Shown here: one piece after another, positions 1-7,477 of the stretch | How the letters are laid out: every line of letters starts with the position of its first letter | Position numbering within the stretch: position 1 is the stretch's first letter | NCBI GenBank assembly: GCA_964538915.1 | Contig: CAZIFB010000020.1 | Location: 1-64,000, forward strand | DNA length: 64,000 bases | Source: JAEUHQ01 sp964538915 | GTDB lineage: Bacteria > Planctomycetota > UBA1135 > UBA2386 | Reading direction: 5' to 3' | Program-made: the position numbers and the translations under genes | The notes under the pieces: generated by a model | Databases searched by the model: none | What the model saw: only the letters and a program-made list of their open reading frames with translations | What the model was told of the DNA's origin: nothing

Positions 1-10
1 GTCAATTCCT

Positions 11-48
11 CAACGCGGTCCCTTCCCTCCCGGGAACGGACCGCGTTG
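11..48. terminator. possible terminator hairpin at window start
   Basis: Bases 11-21 and 38-48 are perfect reverse complements, giving an 11-bp GC-rich stem with a 16-base loop. No U-tract follows on either strand, so this is a plausible transcript end for a gene left of the window rather than a proven intrinsic terminator. Confidence 0.3.
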
Positions 49-154
49 CCTTGTATGCCCAGGCACTGGAATACCGGAGCGTTCGCGATGCCCCCCCCGG
101 GGGGGCGCGTGCGGCAGAACCGGGACTCCGCTCGTTGCGAGGTGGTCGGCCGGA

Positions 155-160
155 TAGGGT
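155..160 (+). promoter_or_regulatory. putative -10 element (TAGGGT) of the methyltransferase/ABC operon
   Basis: A TANNNT hexamer lies 8 bases before the ATG at 169. The spacing would put transcription initiation at or next to the start codon, as for several other genes in this window. No clear -35 is seen. Confidence 0.35.
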
Positions 161-168
161 TGGCGCCG

Positions 169-918
169 ATGTCCGAAGCCACCGTGCCCGCCGCGAAGCA
201 GGATCCGGTGCTGCGGCACTACGAACTCCGGCGGGCCAGGGTCCCGGTTCCAGGGGGCGTGCTATCGCTCGTCGTTCCGGATGCGAGAGCTTGGGCGCGG
301 ACTGGGGCAGGCGGACAAGCCCCTCGGCGGAACGCTGCGTGGGAACCGCCATACTGGATGCAGGTGTGGCCTGCCGCCGTTGCCGCGGCGAGGGCGGTGG
401 TTCGCCTCGGTTGCCGTGGGCTGCGTGTGCTCGACTTGGGCTGCGGGCTGGGCGTTCCCGGTGTTGCTGCTGCGGCGAACGGGGCGCGCGTGGTCTTCGC
501 GGACCGGGAAGCGGATGCCTTGGCGTTTGCTCAGTGGAACGCCGTGCGCAACTCGGTGGAGAAGGATGCCGCGACGCACCGCGTCGATTGGGCGCGGGAG
601 ACGGTCTCGGGCTCGTTCGACGTGATCGTGATGGCGGACGTTTCCTACCGCCCGTTGCATCACGAACCGCTGCGTCGGCATGTCGCGACTTGTGTCGAGC
701 CCGATGGTCTGGTCGTTCACGCCGACCCTTGGCGCCCAGAGTCGACACCCTTCCTCGACTGGATGCGGGGGGCGTTCGCGGTGCAGGAGGAGGATTGCGA
801 GGTCGTGTTCGCCGAGCGCCGAACGCGTATCCGGGTCGTCATCGCGGCGCGTAGCTGGTCGAGGCTTTCCGAGGTTCGCAACGCCGGTCCTCAGCGTTCC
901 TCGCGGCAACGGCCATGA
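169..918 (+). CDS. class I SAM-dependent methyltransferase, probably protein-lysine type
   Basis: A 249-residue Rossmann-fold methyltransferase. Motif I is VLDLGCGLGVPG (residues 87-98). The acidic residue for the SAM ribose is in FADREAD (110-116). A post-motif ADVSY (156-160) follows the DVIVM strand. The upstream EPPYWMQVWPAA segment (59-70) resembles the ETF-beta lysine methyltransferase (METTL20-like) and Methyltransf_16 group, where a PYW..WP motif precedes the SAM domain; the substrate here is unknown. The ATG at 169 was preferred over upstream in-frame starts because the earlier residues show no family similarity and a -10-like element sits just before it. The stop overlaps the next ATG by 4 bases, so it heads the ABC/kinase operon. 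Confidence 0.8.
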   Translation: MSEATVPAAKQDPVLRHYELRRARVPVPGGVLSLVVPDARAWARTGAGGQAPRRNAAWEPPYWMQVWPAAVAAARAVVRLGCRGLRVLDLGCGLGVPGVAAAANGARVVFADREADALAFAQWNAVRNSVEKDAATHRVDWARETVSGSFDVIVMADVSYRPLHHEPLRRHVATCVEPDGLVVHADPWRPESTPFLDWMRGAFAVQEEDCEVVFAERRTRIRVVIAARSWSRLSEVRNAGPQRSSRQRP

Positions 919-1841
919 GCATTCGAATCGACGGCCTCACGATCGCGTATGGCAACCACGTCGCGGTGGACGGCCTGAGTGTCGACATACCGTCGGGAAC
1001 CGTTGGCCTCCTCGGGCGCAACGGAGCCGGGAAGAGTTCGATCTTGCGCGCCTCGCTCGGCCTCGTTCGCCCAGTGGCCGGCCAGGTGCGGGTGCTCGAC
1101 TTGCCGGCCGGACTCGGTGGCTCCGAGTTGCGTGGTTGGATCGGCTACATGCCGGAACGCGATGCGCACCTTCCGCGGATGACCGGGTTCGAGATGGTGG
1201 CGATGCTCGGCATGCTGACGGGCATGCCGAGGCGCGACGCCTGGCGGCGGGCGCACGAAGTCCTCTACCTCGTTGGCCTCGAGGAGCAGCGGTATCGAGC
1301 CGTCAGCGGTTACAGCGCCGGCATGCGTCAGAAGGCGAAGCTCGCCGCGGCGCTGGTGCACGATCCGGCCGTGATGTTCCTCGACGAGCCGACGAATGGG
1401 CTCGACCCACAGGGCCGCACGGAGATGCTCGAACTCGTCCGAGAACTCGGCCGCGATCTCGGGAAGTCCGTGGTGTTCTCGACGCACATCCTGCAGGACG
1501 TCGAGGACGTTTGCGACTCTGTGATCGTGTTGGACCGGGGGCGTGTGGTGGCGCAGGGCAGGCTCAACGAGCTGACAGGCGGAGCGGGTCGTGAATACGA
1601 AGTGCGAATCGACCCGGGGTCGTTCGTCTTGGATGCTGCCTGGTTCCCTGGGGGGACGGTTCGCCGCGCGGATGGCGGGGCCTACGTCCTGACTCTGCCA
1701 GAGGGATTGGATCCCTCCCGCCTCTTCGCAGCAGTCAGTGCAGCCGGTGGCGTCGTTCGAGGGCTCGCGGCGAAGCGGCGGAGTCTCGAGGATGTCTTCT
1801 TTCATGCGATCGGCGGTCGCGCAGGAGCGAGCGCGTCGTGA
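915..1841 (+). CDS. ABC-2 type transporter ATP-binding protein
   Basis: A 308-residue ATPase subunit of a type-2 ABC exporter. Walker A is GRNGAGKS (34-41), the signature region reads YSAGMRQK (about 132-139, replacing LSGGQ), Walker B is VMFLDEPT (about 152-159) with the D-loop NGLDP, and the switch His is in STH (about 188-190). The C-terminal ~90 residues after the nucleotide-binding domain are an extension common in ABC-2 ATPases. ATGA overlap with the methyltransferase and GTGA overlap with the following permease imply translational coupling. The substrate cannot be inferred. Confidence 0.92.
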   Translation: MSIRIDGLTIAYGNHVAVDGLSVDIPSGTVGLLGRNGAGKSSILRASLGLVRPVAGQVRVLDLPAGLGGSELRGWIGYMPERDAHLPRMTGFEMVAMLGMLTGMPRRDAWRRAHEVLYLVGLEEQRYRAVSGYSAGMRQKAKLAAALVHDPAVMFLDEPTNGLDPQGRTEMLELVRELGRDLGKSVVFSTHILQDVEDVCDSVIVLDRGRVVAQGRLNELTGGAGREYEVRIDPGSFVLDAAWFPGGTVRRADGGAYVLTLPEGLDPSRLFAAVSAAGGVVRGLAAKRRSLEDVFFHAIGGRAGASAS

Positions 1842-2725
1842 GTGGGGCTCTTCACTATCGCGAGTCCGCCTTCGAGGTCGTACCCGCGTGGCGACGCTGG
1901 TGGCCGCTGGCTGTCGCCGAGTTCCGCACGCTCTTTCGAACGAAAGGCGGAGTCGCGGTGTACTGCGTTTGCCTGCTTCCAGGTGTGGTGCGGTTGGTCA
2001 TCTTGCTGGTGCTGTTCGGCGTGTTGAATCTGGGCGGTGGCGGAGTCAGAGCCGGCGCGGGGCAACGTGCGCGAGGCGTGCTCGAGCCGTCGGGCCTCGA
2101 TTTCTACTTGCGGCCGGCACTCGACGTGATGCCGGGCATGGTCATCGCGCTGCTCTTGACCTCGTTGGTCACGGCACGGGCGATCGCCCGGGACCGCGTC
2201 ACCAATGCGCTGGAACTCTATTGGACCCGCGGGATCACGCCGATCGGTTACCTGTTCGCGAAGTGGGCCGGGTGCTGTGCGCTCTTCGCGACCATCACGG
2301 CGGGGGTGCCGTTCCTGTTGTGGTGCGTGGCCACGCTCCTCGCCGACGATACGACAACGTATCTGCAGCTGGCGCCGTCCATCGCCAGAGGGTTGATCGG
2401 CACGTTGACAGCTACCGCGACTTGGACCGCGATTTGCGTGTTCCTGTCCGCAGTGTGCGCGACGCCGAGCGTGGCGATGGTGGCGTGGAGCACGTTGGTC
2501 GTGGGGACCGACGCCGTTGGCTTCGTCTTCGCCAAGTTGCTTGCGGCTCCTTGGCTGTCGTCGCTTGGGCTTTGGAACGCGGGCGCTGTTCTCGCGCGCG
2601 CCATTGCCGGGGTGCCCCAGCGAGACGCTTCTCTGCTGACAGCCGTCATCACGCTCGGGGTCGCGTTCGTCGGCGTGGGTGCGCTCGCGCAGCGGCGCAT
2701 GCGATTGTCGGAGGCCGTTGGATGA
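1838..2725 (+). CDS. ABC-2 type transporter permease
   Basis: A 295-residue polytopic membrane protein with a GTG start overlapping the upstream TGA. About six hydrophobic segments are visible: near residues 40-65, 98-120, 145-170, 185-215, 220-245 and 265-285. A conserved-looking cytoplasmic stretch, ARAIARDRVTNALELYWTR, follows the second segment; such a segment is typical of ABC-2 permeases that contact the ATPase. It pairs naturally with the ATPase encoded immediately upstream. Confidence 0.85.
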   Translation: MSGALHYRESAFEVVPAWRRWWPLAVAEFRTLFRTKGGVAVYCVCLLPGVVRLVILLVLFGVLNLGGGGVRAGAGQRARGVLEPSGLDFYLRPALDVMPGMVIALLLTSLVTARAIARDRVTNALELYWTRGITPIGYLFAKWAGCCALFATITAGVPFLLWCVATLLADDTTTYLQLAPSIARGLIGTLTATATWTAICVFLSAVCATPSVAMVAWSTLVVGTDAVGFVFAKLLAAPWLSSLGLWNAGAVLARAIAGVPQRDASLLTAVITLGVAFVGVGALAQRRMRLSEAVG

Positions 2726-3660
2726 CCGAAGTGGTCGTGCGCACGGATGACCCGCTGCTCGCCTTCGACCGGGTGACGAAGTGGTACGGCCATGTGGCCG
2801 CGTTGACCGATGTCTCGTTCGGCGTCGGGCGGGAGATCGTTGGCCTCGTCGGTCGCAATGGGGTCGGCAAGTCGACGCTCATGAAGCTGTCGGCGGGTCT
2901 GCTTCGCCCCAGTCAGGGCAGGGTCCGAGTCTGTGGCCTTCCGGCCGGCTCGGCGGGAGCTCGTTGCGTCGTCGGCTTCAGCCCGGACGTCGAGCGCCTC
3001 TTCGAAGAGTTGACTGCCGTCGAGTTCGTGGCCTGGATGCTGCGACTCCACGGTTGGTCGATCCGAGCAGCGAGGGATCGCAGTCGGGAGGCCCTTTCCG
3101 ATCTCGGCCTCGCGCCGAACATGGATCGACACGTCCGGGAACTCAGCAAGGGCATGCGGCAGCGCGTGCGACTCGCGCAGGCTCTCGCCCATTCTCCGCG
3201 GCTGGTGTTGCTCGACGAGCCGATGACCGGACTGGATCCGGTCGTTCGGGGTGAGTTCGCGGACACGATCCGGGCACTTCCCGGTCGCGGGGTGGGCGTC
3301 CTGGTCAGCAGCCACGTTCTGCCCGAGCTGGAGTCCTTCGTGGATCGAGTTGTCCTGGTTCATCAGGGGCGACTGCTGGCGCAAGGGAAGGTCGCGGACC
3401 TGCGCGAGCGTGTGCCGTCGCGTCCGCACCGGATCAGGCTTCGAAGCGCGACTCCCCGCGATCTCGCGTCGCGCCTGGTGATGTGGTCGCAGGTCGGTGG
3501 CGTCGATGTGCGGGGCGACGCGGTCGACGTCGACGTGGTCGCCGAGCCGGGTTTCTACGAAGCTCTCACCCAGCTCGGTTCCGCGTGGCAGGGCGCCATC
3601 CAAGAGATCGTTCCCCTCGACGACGACCTCGCGTCGGTGTTCGGCTATCTCGTTCGATGA
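2722..3660 (+). CDS. ABC-2 type transporter ATP-binding protein (second system)
   Basis: A 312-residue ATPase, paralogous to the one at 915. Walker A is GRNGVGKS (44-51), the signature is LSKGMRQR (about 139-146), Walker B is LVLLDEP with MTGLDP as D-loop, and the switch His is in SSH. A C-terminal domain of about 90 residues follows the nucleotide-binding domain. The ATG at 2722 overlaps the permease stop (ATGA). The operon order ATPase-permease-ATPase-permease suggests two related exporters or one heteromeric complex. Confidence 0.92.
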   Translation: MTEVVVRTDDPLLAFDRVTKWYGHVAALTDVSFGVGREIVGLVGRNGVGKSTLMKLSAGLLRPSQGRVRVCGLPAGSAGARCVVGFSPDVERLFEELTAVEFVAWMLRLHGWSIRAARDRSREALSDLGLAPNMDRHVRELSKGMRQRVRLAQALAHSPRLVLLDEPMTGLDPVVRGEFADTIRALPGRGVGVLVSSHVLPELESFVDRVVLVHQGRLLAQGKVADLRERVPSRPHRIRLRSATPRDLASRLVMWSQVGGVDVRGDAVDVDVVAEPGFYEALTQLGSAWQGAIQEIVPLDDDLASVFGYLVR

Positions 3661-4490
3661 ACACCATCCCTGCGCGTCCCGGATTCATCGCTTCAGCCGT
3701 CGAGTCGGTACGCCAGTCGTTGCTGCGCGTCGTTCACCGTCGCCTGCGCTACGTTGCGCTTGCCTACCTCGCGCTCGCGTTGCTGGCCTGGTTTGGCGGC
3801 CACGCGGCGCTCGCGTCGGGGAAGATGCAGGGGCGGCAGTTGTTCTGCGTCGTGGCGTGGTGGTTGCTGGGCACGGTCCTGATGCCCTGGAGTGCCCTCT
3901 TCGTCGGCATCCAGGTGGTCCATGGCCCGATCGAAGACCGGACCTTCCAGTATCTGTTCTTGCGGCCTGTGCCTCGCCCGGCGCTGCTCCTGGGGCAATG
4001 GCTCGCCGCCTCGATCGTTGCCGCCGTGTTCTCGGCTGCCGCGGTGGCGCTGCTGTTCGCGATCCTTGCGGCCCGTCCCGGACTGTGGCCCGACGGGCTC
4101 GAATGGTCCTTGCTGCGCACCTTTTCGTTGACCATGGCCGTCGGCAGCGTCGCGTACTGCGCGGTAGCGGCGTTCCTGGGTGCATGGTCCCGCCGGCCGT
4201 TGGTCGTGGCGACCATCTTCGTGGTCGGACTGCAGACGCTCGCTGCCAACCTCGACGTGTCCGCCGGACTTCGACGACTGACGATCCTCGATCCGCTGCG
4301 GAGGCTGGTCATCGCCGGTGTCGAGCCGGACCCTCGGCTCGCCGAGGCACTGTGGCCGGCCGAACGCGATCCCAGGTCGGAACTCGTGGGTTCGCCGATT
4401 CTCGATCTCGGACTTCTGACGGTCGTGTGCCTCGCGTTCGCCGCATGGATCCACGCGCGCACCGAGTACGACTCACGGGAGCGTGAATGA
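3657..4490 (+). CDS. ABC-2 type transporter permease (second system)
   Basis: A 277-residue membrane protein starting at the ATG that overlaps the preceding stop. Hydrophobic segments are visible around residues 33-50, 65-90, 115-145, 155-180 and 245-265. The motif GPIEDRTFQYLFLRPVPR in the first cytoplasmic loop resembles the conserved loop of ABC-2 permeases. It ends in an ATGA overlap with the sensor kinase, so transporter and kinase are probably co-translated. Confidence 0.82.
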   Translation: MNTIPARPGFIASAVESVRQSLLRVVHRRLRYVALAYLALALLAWFGGHAALASGKMQGRQLFCVVAWWLLGTVLMPWSALFVGIQVVHGPIEDRTFQYLFLRPVPRPALLLGQWLAASIVAAVFSAAAVALLFAILAARPGLWPDGLEWSLLRTFSLTMAVGSVAYCAVAAFLGAWSRRPLVVATIFVVGLQTLAANLDVSAGLRRLTILDPLRRLVIAGVEPDPRLAEALWPAERDPRSELVGSPILDLGLLTVVCLAFAAWIHARTEYDSRERE

Positions 4491-5896
4491 CCGCCGAGAC
4501 GAATGCCACGGCACCGACCCCCTTGCCGGACGAGGCGCGTGAACTCGCCGGGCTTCTGGCGCAAGTCACATGGTTCAACCGCCTGCGGCTCCTGGTTGCG
4601 GGAGGCGTCGTGTGGCTGACCGCGCTGGCGAGCCACGTCCTCGACATCGTGAGCGACCCGATGCCGCTCTACGCCCTGGCCGCGTTGACGGTCGCCGTGG
4701 ACGTGCTCTACATGGCGCGCTTTCGGGCGCTGGAGCGCGCCAACGTGCACGCCGTGCGTCGGCACGTCTATCTGCAGATCCTCGTCGATCTGCTGATCCT
4801 GACGGCGCTACTGCACCACACGGGAGGAATCACCAACCCGTTCGCCCTCTGCTACCTGTTCCACGCATTCATCGCTGCGCTGGTGTTGTCGGTCGGCGCC
4901 GCGGTGGCGGTGGCTGCGTGCAGTGTCGTACTGCTCGTGCTGCTCGGCGCCGCAGAGCGCCTCGGCTGGTTGCCGCATCGCTCGTTGCATCTCGGCCTCA
5001 TCGATCTCGACGCCGTCGAGCCTCTCGGTTTCTGGCTCCTGGTGCTGGCGTACGCCGTGACGCTCGCGTTCTCGATCTACTTCGTCTCGACGGTGTTGGG
5101 GCGACTGAAGCGGAACGAGTCGGAGCTGATGCGCCTCGGCCGTTACCTCGCCCTCAGCGAGAAGCTCGCGTCGATCGGAACCCTGGCCGCGGGCGTCAGC
5201 CACGAGATCAACAACCCGATCGGGGTCATCGCCAACAAGGTCCAGATCCTGCGCTACCGCATCGCGGACCACGATGCCCCCGAGGCGCTGTGTACGGAGC
5301 TCGACGTCATCGAGAAGCACACGCGGCGCGTGGCCCAGATCACCGCTGGCCTGCTGGCGTTCGCCCGCGAGACTGCCTTCGAACGAAAGGCGGTCGACCT
5401 CGCGGTGCTCTGTCGCGAAGCGGCCGATCTCGTGCGTGTACCGTTCAAGGCCGCCGAGGTCGAGTTGTCGTGGCGCGAGATCGCCCTCAACGAGGCGGTC
5501 GTCGACGGATCGGCGAATCACCTCCTGCAGGTCCTGATCAACATCCTGCTCAACGCCAAGGACGCATCGCCGCGTGGGTCGGGCGTGGAGATGTGGATCG
5601 ATCGGGGGCCCGGGGAAGTCGTCGTGTCGATCCGCGATCACGGAAGCGGTATTCGCCCCGAGCATCTGGCCAAGGTCTTCGATCCGTTCTTCACGACGAA
5701 AGAGGTCGACAAGGGCACAGGACTCGGCCTCGCGATCAGCCACGGCATCGTCGAGCGCCATCGCGGCCGGCTCGAGGTGGAGAGCGAGTTCGGGCACGGG
5801 GCGACCTTCCGCATCGCGTTGCCCAACGCTGCTGGGTCTCGTGACAGGTGGGGGCCGGCCGGGCCCGTCGATCCAACCAGTGGTGGATCGAAGTAA
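4487..5896 (+). CDS. RegB/PrrB-like membrane sensor histidine kinase
   Basis: A 469-residue kinase with about six transmembrane segments in residues 33-205. They are followed by a HisKA dimerisation domain with phospho-acceptor His239 (GVSHEINNP) and an HATPase_c domain with N-box NILLNAKDA, G1 DHGSGI and G2 GTGLGLAIS. The motif GGITNPF at residues 113-119 matches the GGxxNPF ubiquinone-binding heptapeptide of RegB/PrrB redox sensors, in the equivalent membrane region. The H-box itself is of the common SHEINNP type, unlike RegB. No response regulator is adjacent. As the last gene of the ABC operon it may report membrane redox state or control the exporters; that role is inference. Confidence 0.88.
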   Translation: MTAETNATAPTPLPDEARELAGLLAQVTWFNRLRLLVAGGVVWLTALASHVLDIVSDPMPLYALAALTVAVDVLYMARFRALERANVHAVRRHVYLQILVDLLILTALLHHTGGITNPFALCYLFHAFIAALVLSVGAAVAVAACSVVLLVLLGAAERLGWLPHRSLHLGLIDLDAVEPLGFWLLVLAYAVTLAFSIYFVSTVLGRLKRNESELMRLGRYLALSEKLASIGTLAAGVSHEINNPIGVIANKVQILRYRIADHDAPEALCTELDVIEKHTRRVAQITAGLLAFARETAFERKAVDLAVLCREAADLVRVPFKAAEVELSWREIALNEAVVDGSANHLLQVLINILLNAKDASPRGSGVEMWIDRGPGEVVVSIRDHGSGIRPEHLAKVFDPFFTTKEVDKGTGLGLAISHGIVERHRGRLEVESEFGHGATFRIALPNAAGSRDRWGPAGPVDPTSGGSK

Positions 5897-5902
5897 AAAC
5901 TC

Positions 5903-5930
5903 TTGCGTGGTGCGTCGCGTCGCGTAGGGT
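5903..5930 (+). promoter_or_regulatory. candidate promoter (TTGCGT-16-TAGGGT) upstream of RNA candidate
   Basis: TTGCGT (5903-5908) and TAGGGT (5925-5930) are separated by 16 bases, just after the sensor kinase stop. This is one of the few places in the window with both a -35-like and a -10-like box at acceptable spacing. It would drive the structured RNA candidate that ends at the terminator near 6194. Confidence 0.4.
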
Positions 5931-5936
5931 GCGGCG

Positions 5937-6194
5937 CGTGTTGGGCGGTCGCCGTTGGGAGGGACCGACAGCACGGGCCGCTCGGACTAGGCACCCGGGC
6001 GGTCCGACTCTGGTCGCTGGTGCCGCTTCCGGGCGACTGTCACACCTCTGGTTCCTTCGGTAGACGTTCGATCGAAGGCTGCTCCCGAGAGGGACCTCGG
6101 TGTTCGCGCGGTTCACGCTGCGCGCGGTTGTTCGGCCGCGGATCAGTCTGGAGATCTGCGCCGCCGGTTCCGCGAGGGGTCGGCGGCGCTTTTT
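5937..6194 (+). ncRNA. candidate structured non-coding RNA, family not recognised
   Basis: This region follows a plausible promoter and ends in a strong intrinsic terminator. It has no convincing ORF and contains several nested stems. CCTTCG and CGAAGG close a hairpin around 6053-6077. GGTTCC can pair with GGGACC outside it. GGACCG near 5962 can pair with CGGTCC near 6010. GTCGC pairs with GCGAC, and CGCGC with GCGCG, further along. Diagnostic motifs of SRP RNA (GGAAGGAAGC), RNase P P4 (GAGGAAAGTC) and tmRNA (CCA-ended tRNA-like 3' end) were looked for and not found. It could also be a long structured 3' UTR of the sensor kinase operon. Confidence 0.4.
6158..6194 (+). terminator. intrinsic terminator
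   Basis: GCGCCGCC (6158-6165) and GGCGGCGC (6182-6189) form a perfect 8-bp stem with a 16-base loop, followed directly by five T (6190-6194). It ends transcription from the ABC/kinase operon and/or the RNA candidate. Confidence 0.75.
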
Positions 6195-6429
6195 CGCTTC
6201 GGCGCGTCCCGGTTTGCATCGAAAGCCGGAATGCGACCGCCGGCGATGGACGCACGGGCAGCCAAGCCGCGTTCCCAGTGCGCCTTCGGTGCGCGATGGC
6301 GGCGGAACCGGCTCGCAAGAGCAACGCGTGCGCGGCGGGACGCCCCGTCAGTCGCGGCTGGCGCGCGGGAGCAGTGAGCGCGAGCAGTGAGGCGAGAGCC
6401 GGTTGGCGCGACGTCGTCGGACTCGCTGC
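6195..6429. other. intergenic region, no gene seen
   Basis: About 235 bases between the terminator at 6194 and the stop codon of the convergent small gene at 6430. Open frames here have Arg/Ala-rich, low-complexity translations typical of GC-rich non-coding DNA. No promoter, repeat or RNA signature was recognised. Confidence 0.5.
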
Positions 6430-6651
6430 CTAGAGCTTGACGTCGACCACCTGGTCGACACTGAAATCGAACGAGAACTCCTCGTCGACATTGATGAGGC
6501 GCCCAGTGCCCTTGAACTCGTTGAAGATGATCGCGCCTGCGAGCGCGCGGCCGTCTTCGAGAGACAACTCGACCCACTCAGCCTGGCGGGCGTTCATCAG
6601 CAGGTCGTAGACTTCGTCGCGGGTGGGGCGGGTGGTGTTCCGGTCGGACAT
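6430..6651 (-). CDS. small conserved-looking protein of unknown function
   Basis: A 73-residue acidic protein beginning MSDRNTTRPTRDEVYDLL. It has a helical N-terminus, then alternating hydrophobic residues that predict a small beta barrel or sheet (AEWVELSLEDGRALAGAII, FSFDFSVDQVVDVKL). There is no signal peptide or metal-binding motif. The ATG at 6651 is preferred over the upstream in-frame ATG because the extra seven residues look non-coding. It lies downstream of the Nudix gene on the same strand, 144 bases away. The composition looks like a real protein, but the family was not recognised. Confidence 0.6.
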   Translation of the reverse strand: MSDRNTTRPTRDEVYDLLMNARQAEWVELSLEDGRALAGAIIFNEFKGTGRLINVDEEFSFDFSVDQVVDVKL

Positions 6652-6795
6652 GGCGGGGTTTCTCCAACGCAAGGCGGCACCGCGGGGGAAGGCCAGCGCG
6701 GCGGCCGGGATCTGGTGTGTGTGGTGGGGCGACGTCGAGAGGCCCGTGGTATCGGGCCGACAGCGTCCGAGTCGTCGTCTCGATCGCGGGCTCGA

Positions 6796-7464
6796 TCAGG
6801 CGAGGTCGCCTGCGATACCGGCGCGAATCAAGAACTGCGACCAGGACTCGAATTTCGCGGGATCTTGCCACAGTTTTTGGAACTCGACAAGGGACCCGAA
6901 CCCCCCGTGCATCTTGGTGGTTTCGCGCACCGCGACTCGGCTCCGAACCGCTTCCAGGGACCCGACCAGATCCCAAACATAGACCAGGCCCGCATGCACC
7001 GCCCCGACCGGGGTCTGGTCGTCGTTCAGCAGGCCGATGAGGCGGGGCGACGGCGAGGCGGCGTGGACCACCAGCTCTTCGCGCAGTTCACGCCCCAGGG
7101 CCAGCTGGAAGAACTCGCTGCCGGCGATCTTCCGTGTGGTGCGGTCTTCGGCGTCGACATGGCCCCCGATGCCGATCGACCACGCGCCGTGGAGGCGGCT
7201 CTCGCCCTGCCCCTTCGTTCTCCGGACCACGAACACTCCGTGGACGCGCGGGTCGTCGTGCGCGACGGTGGCCCGGAGCACGCAATACGGTATCCACTGC
7301 TTCCACGCCGGCTCCTCCTCGGCCGTGGCGCGAGGCTCGAATCGGCCCGCCCCGAAGGCGCGCTGCAGGAATGCGTCCCCGTCCGCGGGCGCGATCGGAA
7401 TGAAGCCCTGGGGCCAGTCACCGCCGAAGAATGCGCGGCGGTCGACGACGAAGACGTCGGCCAT
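6796..7464 (-). CDS. Nudix-fold hydrolase family protein
   Basis: A 222-residue protein. A Nudix-like box is seen as SIGIGGHVDAED (about residues 95-106) followed by LGRELREELVV (about 123-133). This fits the G-x5-E-x7-REUxEExGU pattern only with a longer insertion between the first Gly and the REL-REEL helix. The N-terminal ~70 residues (VDRRAFFGGDWPQGF) form a separate region and the substrate is unknown. It starts 13 bases after the tex stop and is very probably co-transcribed with tex. Whether it hydrolyses a nucleoside diphosphate is unproven because the box is interrupted. Confidence 0.7.
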   Translation of the reverse strand: MADVFVVDRRAFFGGDWPQGFIPIAPADGDAFLQRAFGAGRFEPRATAEEEPAWKQWIPYCVLRATVAHDDPRVHGVFVVRRTKGQGESRLHGAWSIGIGGHVDAEDRTTRKIAGSEFFQLALGRELREELVVHAASPSPRLIGLLNDDQTPVGAVHAGLVYVWDLVGSLEAVRSRVAVRETTKMHGGFGSLVEFQKLWQDPAKFESWSQFLIRAGIAGDLA

Positions 7465-7477
7465 CGAGACCAGCGGC

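Noticed and set aside
5937..6194. Assignment of the RNA candidate to SRP RNA, RNase P RNA or tmRNA
   Set aside because: The diagnostic motifs of each (GGAAGGAAGC, GAGGAAAGTC, a tRNA-like 3' end with CCA) are missing.
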